64,000 nt of DNA from Lacrimispora amygdalina (GTDB lineage: Bacteria > Bacillota > Clostridia > Lachnospirales > Lachnospiraceae): contig NZ_QOHO01000025.1 in assembly GCF_003432035.1 (NCBI RefSeq), positions 1 through 64,000 of the forward strand. The letters run 5' to 3'. The notes under the pieces are model-generated. The model ran no database searches and had not been told where the DNA came from. It saw nothing but the letters and a program-made list of their open reading frames with translations. The position numbers and the translations under genes were made by a program. How positions within the stretch are numbered: position 1 is the first letter of the stretch; each line of letters starts with the position of its first letter. Shown one piece after another: positions 8,336-14,896 of this stretch.

Positions 8336-9347
8336 TTCTCTCCCTCCAGTTCTTGTTTCCAACCAATCAGTTCCCGTACCGGCAACCTCAGATGACAGCG
8401 TTAACTCTTTATGAGTCCGCAAGGGGGCGACAGCCTATCTACAACAAACCAATGGGTGGTAGGACAAGTTATTTCTTTTATTGGTTGTTGATGTTAACTC
8501 TGTATGAAATGGATTGCAAGTCATTTCTGGATTTGTTTTTAGGAGAAGAAACGGCAGAAAAAAGATTAGAAACGGGAGCCACAGAAAGAGTATTTTTTTA
8601 CCCCCTGAAACCCCCGGCAGCACCATTTTACCATAGAACCAGTTTGATGTAAATTCATGGTTCACCATGAACCATGGGGTAAATGATTTGGCTAAGCTTC
8701 TGGTGAAATAGAATTAATATACCACTTCTGGTTTGCCCTGTATCACAAAATATTGCCTCTGTGTGACCTTTAAAACCGATGGTGGAACATATATGCCATC
8801 CAGGCAATTAAACACCTCGTTGGGCAAATCTGAAAAAGATGGATTTTCCTCTTTTACCTGCTAAGTGCTTGGATTACTGTTACCTACTGTTCGTTTTCAT
8901 GTTGCTTTTACAGAAAAATGTCGCATATATGCCAGTTTTTATATTCTCCAAGTCGCACATTCGCAACCATTTATAAAATTCTGAACTGAAAGATTTTCAG
9001 TCTATTTTGCTTCAAAAGCAGGGATGAACCATGGGGTCGAAAATGATGCAGGTTAAAGAGCCGGGGTCAAAAACTTCCCTGGCTCAGATTACATCAGCCC
9101 GCAATGCGGGCTGAGAGGATTTTTTATAGGGGTCGGATTTTTAGCATTGGGGTCGAAACTGGGGTCGCACTTACAGGGAATGCCCATATATGCAAAAGAT
9201 TAACGGGGTTATTAACGACTCCTTAAATAGAATTCTATTTCATTAATTTGTAAAGTAGTGTAATAAATTTTGTGTCTCTGGAAATAAATGGCTTCTTTCT
9301 GGGAATGAATTAGATAAATAATTCATTTTCAGAAGGGAGCTTTTTCT
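8336..9347. other. IS110 copy B upstream region, GGGGTC repeat and IS256 left flank
   Basis: There is no supportable gene in this 1-kb stretch. 8336-8720 is the conserved IS110 leader: stem 8442-8453 with 8480-8490 and the ATGGTTCA/TGAACCAT repeat near 8658-8676. 8720-8990 is the decayed small-ORF segment also found upstream of copies A and C. 9034-9222 is the second GGGGTC repeat. 9223-9347 is AT-rich DNA leading into the IS256 transposase, with GAAGGGAG as ribosome site. I could not define the IS256 terminal inverted repeat. Confidence 0.5.
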
Positions 9348-10562
9348 ATGGCAATCGCTAAAGAACAGTTACAGCAAATCATCGCAGACAACGATATTAA
9401 AAGTGTCGGTGATATCTACTCCTTATTTAAGGACAGCTTTAAAGACATGTTGCAGGAATTAATGGAAGCAGAGCTTAATGCATCACTTGGTTATGAAAAA
9501 AACAAAAAAGAAGTTACTGATACTGATAACAAGCGCAATGGATATTCTCCAAAAACGGTGAAAAGTAAATTTGGGCAATTAACTCTGGATATTCCCAGAG
9601 ATAGAAATGGAGAGTTTGAACCCCAAATCGTCCCCAAATATCAACGTGACATTTCTGGTATTGAAGAACAGGTTATTTCTCTTTATACAAGAGGAATGTC
9701 TACCAGAGATATTCATGACCAGCTTCATGATTTGTACGGGATAGAACTTTCCGCGGATATGGTCAGTAAGATTACAGATAAAATTTTACCGGAAATAAAA
9801 GAGTGGCAATCTCGTCCTCTGGAGCCGGTTTATCCCTTTATCTTCATGGATGCGATCCACTATAAGATTCGTGAAGATGGTCGGATCATGAATCGTGCTG
9901 CCTATGTGGTTCTTGGGGTGACACTTGATGGAAACAAAGATATCCTGAGTATTAACATAGGTGCAAATGAATCCTCAAAGTTCTGGCTTGGTATGCTTAA
10001 TGATTTAAAGAATCGCGGAGTACAGGAGGTCTTGTTCTTTTGTGTAGATGGGCTTGCTGGTTTTAAAGAAGCAATTTATGCCGTTTATCCCCAGGCAGAA
10101 GTACAACGGTGTATTATTCATATGCTGCGTAATTCTTTTAAATATGTATCCTATAAAGATATTAAAAAATTTGCAGCGGATTTCAAGGCAGTTTATAAGG
10201 CTCCTACAGAAGAGCTGGCTCTATCCGAACTGGAGACTGTGAAAGAAATTTGGGGCAAGAAATACCCTTATGCAATAGCCAACTGGGAACAGAATTGGGA
10301 AGTGGTACGCCCGTTTTTTGGATTTAACGAAGATATTCGAAGGATCATGTATACCACAAATATCATTGAAGGAGTCAACCGACAATTCCGTAAAGTGACA
10401 AAAGCCAAAAGTAGTTTTCCCAGTGACAATTCTTTGGAGAAGATGTTATATTTAGCAAGTCAGAATGTTAAAAAGAAATGGACGCAGCGGTACCGGAATT
10501 GGGATTTAGTACTCAGCCAGTTAATGCTATTGTATCCGGAACGCTTGAATGAATATCTATAA
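9348..10562 (+). CDS. IS256-family (Mutator-type) transposase
   Basis: 404 residues, normal for the family. The N-terminal DNA-binding part runs to ~residue 100 (RNGYSPKTVKSKFGQLTLDI, PRDRNGEFEPQIVPKYQ). The catalytic domain has FMDAIHYK (first Asp), FFCVDGLAGF (second Asp), the C/H motif QRCIIHMLRNS, and the Glu-bearing region around YPYAIANWEQNW with TTNIIEGVNRQFRK. It is the only plus-strand gene in the toxin region and lies between toxin pairs 3 and 4. The frame is intact, so it is probably functional. Clear matching terminal repeats were not found; one end may be lost. Confidence 0.95.
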   Translation: MAIAKEQLQQIIADNDIKSVGDIYSLFKDSFKDMLQELMEAELNASLGYEKNKKEVTDTDNKRNGYSPKTVKSKFGQLTLDIPRDRNGEFEPQIVPKYQRDISGIEEQVISLYTRGMSTRDIHDQLHDLYGIELSADMVSKITDKILPEIKEWQSRPLEPVYPFIFMDAIHYKIREDGRIMNRAAYVVLGVTLDGNKDILSINIGANESSKFWLGMLNDLKNRGVQEVLFFCVDGLAGFKEAIYAVYPQAEVQRCIIHMLRNSFKYVSYKDIKKFAADFKAVYKAPTEELALSELETVKEIWGKKYPYAIANWEQNWEVVRPFFGFNEDIRRIMYTTNIIEGVNRQFRKVTKAKSSFPSDNSLEKMLYLASQNVKKKWTQRYRNWDLVLSQLMLLYPERLNEYL

Positions 10563-10846
10563 AGAAAAACCGGTCAGACAGTTTACCACAACTGTCTGAC
10601 CATCCTAATGATTTCCTTATTCCGTCGGTACTTATAGTATGCCCGGTTTTTTCCTAATAATTCCAGAGGTCGGGTGTGGGCAGAGCCCACAAAAAGAACG
10701 CTATAGGTAACGACTATTTTTGCTGTCCGAAAGTATATAAATTTGGAATCAGGAGAAACTACTGCTAGAAACTTATGTTCGACATTGCAAATAAGTTCCG
10801 AATCATAGGAATTTACTACATATCTAATTCAATTCCAGATAGTTGT
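10563..10846. other. Hairpin-rich spacer downstream of IS256
   Basis: This region contains a perfect 12-bp stem (10571-10582 with 10589-10600, loop TACCAC), enclosed by an outer inverted repeat GAAAAACCGG / CCGGTTTTTTC (10563-10572 and about 10643-10653). A second hairpin, TGTGGGC-AGA-GCCCACA, lies at 10675-10691. The first is a likely terminator for the transposase; the set probably includes the right end of the IS256 element. No gene is seen. Confidence 0.5.
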
Positions 10847-11242
10847 TCACTCTCCGGACACAAGAAAATTTACGCTCTCATTTGTAATATTAACATCTAT
10901 TTCTTTAGCTATTATAAAACAAGATTTGTCATTATCATCAATTGATAATTTAAATATATAATTTCCTTGTTCTACTTTGTAATTTCTATTTATACCAATA
11001 GCTTCTTCCCCATCTACTAAAGAAATAAAATCTCCATCATCATAAGAAAATTTCATTAAACAGGAAACCATAAATGGTTGAACAAAAGAAATCTCAATTA
11101 TCTCTTCATCCAGTTCATCCAACTTACCACTTAATATAATTTGACCTTCATTCATTCTACATATTTCGAAATCCATCCATTGATTTTCTTTCAAACAATT
11201 ATTTATTTTATTTATTACTTTTATACAATCTTCGTTATTCAT
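10847..11242 (-). CDS. Putative immunity protein of toxin pair 4
   Basis: This is a 131-residue, very acidic, beta-rich looking protein (EIIEISFVQPFMVSCLMKF, NYIFKLSIDDNDKSCF) without signal or membrane segment. Its ATG lies in a TAATG overlap with the toxin stop at 11242. Family not recognised. Immunity role inferred from tight coupling to the tip, the same arrangement as in pair 2. Confidence 0.55.
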   Translation of the reverse strand: MNNEDCIKVINKINNCLKENQWMDFEICRMNEGQIILSGKLDELDEEIIEISFVQPFMVSCLMKFSYDDGDFISLVDGEEAIGINRNYKVEQGNYIFKLSIDDNDKSCFIIAKEIDVNITNESVNFLVSGE

Positions 11243-11595
11243 TATTTGCCTCCTCCTAAAGGAATATGTGTCATTTTTGATGCACTCTCATTAAATAACG
11301 GATTTATACTTCCATCCTTATAAAATTCTTTTAAAACTGACTCTTGATACCAATTTCCATCAGTTCCTAAATATTCTAATCCTCTACCTTGACCAAATTC
11401 ATCTACTACTGTACTTTTTCTTGATACTCTATAAATGGAATCTGCATCCGTATATGTTGAATTACCCTCATGGACTCTTACAGTGTATTTATAATCTCCA
11501 TCTATCCAGTTTTCTTTCATTCGGGCTGGTGTATCTTCCAGTCCTTGATTTTTTAATGCTTTTTGTAAATATGTTTCTGGATTGTTAGAACTCAA
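11242..11595 (-). CDS. Orphan toxin tip of pair 4
   Basis: The frame starts at a TTG (11595) but is open upstream through VAYLSTPPEGTGVAGKSGL, so this is a ~125-residue C-terminal tip. Its middle (KYTVRVHEGNSTYTDADSIY, RVSRKS) and end (GLEYLGTDGNWYQESVLKEF, HIPLGGGK) resemble small RNase-type polymorphic toxins of the kind named bacterial toxin 24, but I hold this only loosely. No promoter or start signal is visible. IS110 copy C lies just upstream. Confidence 0.55.
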   Translation of the reverse strand: MSSNNPETYLQKALKNQGLEDTPARMKENWIDGDYKYTVRVHEGNSTYTDADSIYRVSRKSTVVDEFGQGRGLEYLGTDGNWYQESVLKEFYKDGSINPLFNESASKMTHIPLGGGK

Positions 11596-11718
11596 ACCAC
11601 TTTTACCAGCAACCCCCGTCCCCTCAGGTGGAGTACTGAGGTATGCGACGAACGGTAGAAATCTTTATTCAATTAAAAAAATTATAGCACGTCTTTGTGC
11701 TGTTTTTAAATAGAAAAA

Positions 11719-12945
11719 TTACTGTTCTTCTTTTCGAATCGGTTCCCGATACTCTGTCTTGTTTTTCATCATTCCGTACACAATATTCACCAAACGGCGC
11801 ATGATACAGACCAGCGCTTGAGACTTTGTCTTTCCTTCACCGATTTTCCGCATGTAATAATCATAAAATACCGGATGATTGGGTATTCCGTTCTTTGGCT
11901 TGGAAACCATTGTTACCGCTAGGAAATAAAACAGTCCATGTAACTGGCGGTTTCCTTGTCTGGAGCTTTGCTCCTTGCCTTTCCCAGCAGAGCTGAACTT
12001 TACAGGAGCTACTCCTGCAAATCTTGCCAGCTTGTCTGCACTGGGAAACCTTCGGATATCTCCGATTTCTGCAATCAGTTTGCTGGCAATAGAGGTTCCG
12101 ATTCCAGGCATACTGGTCAGTTTATAATCAAAGCTAAGCAGGATTTTCTCGATTTCTTGATCAAGCCCTGCTAATTCTTCTTTTTGATGTTCCAAATCCC
12201 GTACCAAACTTGTTGTGATAAAATCTCTGGATTCCTGATATTCTCGAAAGGTATTTCCATCATTCTGAACACAATCCAGAATCAACTCCGCTTTATCTTT
12301 CTTGGCAATACGGGATATTTCCTTAAATTCGATTGTTAGGTCTTCTGCCGTTTTTCCCTGCAATTGAACAGGGGATGGGTAGGTTTTCCAGAAATACATG
12401 GCACATTTCCCGTCTATTTCGCTAAAGAACTTACTGTAGCTGGGATAAGCTATGGATATCTGCTCATGGAGTCCGTTCTTAAAGCGAATACCGTCTTTCA
12501 CCAATAAATCTCTCCGATTTACTAATTGAGCCAATGTCCATTCGTTATCTTTTGGCTTAGCATCTGGCAAAGTATGTAACTGGTTTATGAGTACCGTTGC
12601 CACACAATACGCATCATGCTCATCATTTTTACGGAGCATAGGTGCACTTTTTCTCTGGTCATATGCCAGGGCAGGATTAATATCTTTTACAATGTAACCT
12701 TTTTCAATCAGCCAGACAGCTAAACTTCTGCCGTAGCCGTATGCATTCTCCAATCCGTAAATGGGTTCAAGCCCAAGATGATTGGATTTTTTGTTTACCT
12801 TTTCTGCCAGCTTTTTAAATTCACTGGGCTTGTTTTCTATGACGACAACCTCTAACTTTTCATTCCAGCAGTTCACCATCACTGCGGTATGACTTTCCTT
12901 ATGCAGGTCAATCCCCACATAAAGCAGATTTTCTCTTTTCTGCAA
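11719..12945 (-). CDS. IS110-family transposase (copy C)
   Basis: 408 residues from TTG at 12945 (GGAGGG seven bases upstream), the same start and length as copy A. Both domains are intact: YVGIDLHKESHTAV at the N terminus, SMPGIGTSIASKLIAEIGD, and EQSSRQGNRQL near the C terminus. The longer in-frame extension to 13134 is not shared in register by all copies and is unlikely to be translated. The right end meets the toxin-tip junction at 11636/11637. This copy and copy A are the candidate active sources. Confidence 0.9.
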   Translation of the reverse strand: MQKRENLLYVGIDLHKESHTAVMVNCWNEKLEVVVIENKPSEFKKLAEKVNKKSNHLGLEPIYGLENAYGYGRSLAVWLIEKGYIVKDINPALAYDQRKSAPMLRKNDEHDAYCVATVLINQLHTLPDAKPKDNEWTLAQLVNRRDLLVKDGIRFKNGLHEQISIAYPSYSKFFSEIDGKCAMYFWKTYPSPVQLQGKTAEDLTIEFKEISRIAKKDKAELILDCVQNDGNTFREYQESRDFITTSLVRDLEHQKEELAGLDQEIEKILLSFDYKLTSMPGIGTSIASKLIAEIGDIRRFPSADKLARFAGVAPVKFSSAGKGKEQSSRQGNRQLHGLFYFLAVTMVSKPKNGIPNHPVFYDYYMRKIGEGKTKSQALVCIMRRLVNIVYGMMKNKTEYREPIRKEEQ

Positions 12946-13670
12946 TTCTCTCCCTCCAGATCTTATTTCCAACCGATCAGATCCTGTACCGGCAACCTCA
13001 GATGACAGCGTTAACTCTTTATGAGTCCGCAAGGGGGCGACAGCCAATCTACAACAAACCAATAGGTGGATGGACAAGTTATTTCTATTATTGGTTGTTG
13101 ATGTTAACTCTGTATGGAATGGATTGCAAGTCATTTCTGGATTTTTTTTTGGGAGAAAGAATGGCAGAAAAAAGAATAGAAAAGGAGCTACAGAAGAAGT
13201 ATTTTTCTCCCCCTGTAACCCCCGGCAGCATCATTTTACCATAGATCCTATTTGATGTAAATTCATGGTTCACCATGAACCATAGGGTAGATGATCTGGC
13301 TAATTTTCTGGTGGAACAGAATCAATAGACCACTTTAGGTTTGCCCTGTGTCGCAAATAATTGCCCCTGTGTGACCTTTAAAACCGATGGTAGAACATAT
13401 ATGCCATTCAGGCAATAAAACACCTCGTTGGGCAAATTTAAAAAACATAGGATTTTACCTTTGCGTCTAATAACTGTTTGGATATCTATTGCCTCCTGTT
13501 CGTCTTCCAGTTGCTTTTTCAGAAGAATGTCGCATATAAGCCAGTTTTTCACATACCTTAGGTCGCACAATCGCAACCATTTACAAGTTCCCGAACTGTA
13601 AGATTATCCCTTATTTTGCTACAAAAATAGGAATGAACCATGGGGTCGAAAATGATGCAGGTTAAAAGCA
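12946..13670 (-). ncRNA. IS110 copy C leader (candidate bridge RNA) and repeated upstream segment
   Basis: 12946-13320 is the conserved leader: stem 13052-13063 with 13090-13100, and the ATGGTTCA/TGAACCAT inverted repeat near 13265-13283. The loop bases next to the stem (AGGTGGATGG) differ from copies A and B (GGGTGGTAGG). 13322-13580 is a third copy of the decayed small-ORF segment. Homology to A and B continues to about 13668 (ATGATGCAGGTTAAA) and then stops abruptly, marking a recombination boundary. Confidence 0.35.
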
Positions 13671-13860
13671 GGTGCACCTTATGGCGCTCCAGCCGATTCA
13701 CAGCAGCCGGCAATGCCGACTGCATAAGGATTTCAGCATAGCCTTTCATTTTCATCAGGTGGCTGTAAATTGGTCAAGATACACCTATCAGGTGGCTGTA
13801 ACAGCTCTGATATCAACCAAATTTTAGGTTTTCTAAGGTGTCTGTATGGGTACACCGCAT
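13671..13860. repeat. Reiterated AGGTG(G/T)CTGTA words, end of a second lost element
   Basis: CAGGTGGCTGTAA occurs at about 13756 and 13789 and AAGGTGTCTGTAT at about 13838, spaced 33 and 49 bp. A hairpin CAGCCGGCAATGCCGACTG lies near 13703-13721. The layout parallels the GGGGTC repeat (short direct repeats plus a CAGCC hairpin) but with a different word. It could be the multi-repeat end of another IS21-like element. No gene is supported here. Confidence 0.4.
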
Positions 13861-13889
13861 AAAATATCACCAGATACAAATTATAAACT

Positions 13890-13941
13890 GGAAAAGAGCT
13901 TAGATTTAAACTGAAACCAGCCGTATTCTAAGCTCCTTTCC
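13890..13941 (-). terminator. Terminator of the effector operon
   Basis: A 15-bp stem with one mismatch (13890-13904 with 13927-13941) has a 22-nt loop and is followed on the minus strand by CTTTTCC. It sits 19 bp beyond the stop of the KptA-like gene, so it separates the expressed effector operon from the orphan tip array downstream. Confidence 0.75.
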
Positions 13942-13959
13942 TATGCTCTCTTGGTAAAT

Positions 13960-14520
13960 TTACAAATTGGAAGCTTTATTGCTATTTTCTAAAACGTACT
14001 TGTAAGGTACCATATCTGCTAACCATACCTTTTCATTACCATAATAAAACTTTATCCCATCATTCCAAGCTTTTAAGGAATCAATTATTAAAATACATGG
14101 CTTATTATCATGCCTTTTCCCTACTGTCTCAGCCGTTTCAATGTCTTGTGATAAATGAACATACTGCCTACTTTGGGGTAATAAACCATTTTCCTTAATA
14201 GAATTTAGAAATCTTCTTGCTGTTCCATGGTATAAAAATTCTGGGGGCATCTTTTCTTCTTTAATAATTTTCATAGGTATAGAATGTCCATAAAATGCTT
14301 TGATTTTACCATCATAAATTTCATGTCGCTTCTTTTCTGATATTTCAATCATTTCCATTAAATCTTTCTCAGTAAGATGTTCCCATTTTGAAGTTAGGTG
14401 TAAAGAAGCTAATAATTGCTCTAGTGGTACACCACCGTTTTCATCCATCTCCAGTTCATACTCCCATGGTGCATGACGTAAAGCATAAGATACTTCCTTA
14501 CTTAATTCTGAATAATTCAT
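13960..14520 (-). CDS. kptA: KptA/Tpt1-like RNA 2'-phosphotransferase
   Basis: 186 residues, the family's usual length. KptA transfers an internal RNA 2'-phosphate to NAD+. Visible motifs: ALRHAPWEYELEMDENGG (Arg-His pair), FYGHSIPM, FLYHGTARRFLNSIKENGLL, RQYVHLSQD and VWLADMVP. In the usual RAxQGHS motif the Arg is replaced by Lys (KAFYGHS); the other tetrad residues appear kept. It is the last gene of the effector operon, 12 bp after the SUKH immunity gene, an unusual place for a housekeeping RNA enzyme. It could be a second effector, a repair factor against RNA damage, or a carried passenger. Confidence 0.85.
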   Translation of the reverse strand: MNYSELSKEVSYALRHAPWEYELEMDENGGVPLEQLLASLHLTSKWEHLTEKDLMEMIEISEKKRHEIYDGKIKAFYGHSIPMKIIKEEKMPPEFLYHGTARRFLNSIKENGLLPQSRQYVHLSQDIETAETVGKRHDNKPCILIIDSLKAWNDGIKFYYGNEKVWLADMVPYKYVLENSNKASNL

Positions 14521-14532
14521 GATTTCACTTCC

Positions 14533-14883
14533 TTACTCTATTCCAATGAGTTCTTTAATAGCGCTAATAAACCACGACCAAAAGTCATCAAATTCTTGCC
14601 TTCTTTCAAATCCTTCAGTCGCATAATCGTGAACAATAAATACTTTTTCGCCAAAATCTATTTCAAAACATGCAATGTCATCGCTATCGTATCTTCCAGC
14701 AAAAGGAACCAGATTTCTATTGGGGTATCTTTTAATTAGTTCTTCCCTTCGATCCACCAATTGCTCAAAGCTCATTAAAAACCAGTTATCAAAATCAAGT
14801 AATTTAAGTTCAACAACCTTTAGATATGCATCAGGGTATTTATAACCAAGTAAATTCTCATATTCTTTTAATTTTTCTAACAT
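14533..14883 (-). CDS. SUKH (SMI1/KNR4) family immunity protein
   Basis: 116 residues. An N-terminal helix (LEKLKEYENLLGYKYPDAYL) is followed by the SUKH-type core NLVPFAGRYDSDDIACFEID and the C-terminal HDYATEGFERRQEFDDFWSW motif. SUKH proteins neutralise partner toxins, mostly nucleases, by direct binding. It starts 13 bp after the stop of the toxin-bearing gene, so it is the cognate immunity factor of the ParB-like tip. Confidence 0.85.
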   Translation of the reverse strand: MLEKLKEYENLLGYKYPDAYLKVVELKLLDFDNWFLMSFEQLVDRREELIKRYPNRNLVPFAGRYDSDDIACFEIDFGEKVFIVHDYATEGFERRQEFDDFWSWFISAIKELIGIE

Positions 14884-14896
14884 TTTTAATACTCCT

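Noticed and set aside
5854-9222. Integron-like attC sites between cassettes
   Set aside because: Hairpins are present, but no integron integrase, no attC core (GTTRRRY) pairs and no standard cassette spacing were found.
13558-13755. 65-codon frame upstream of IS110 copy C
   Set aside because: It crosses the point where repeat homology switches (about 13668) and has no counterpart in copies A and B.
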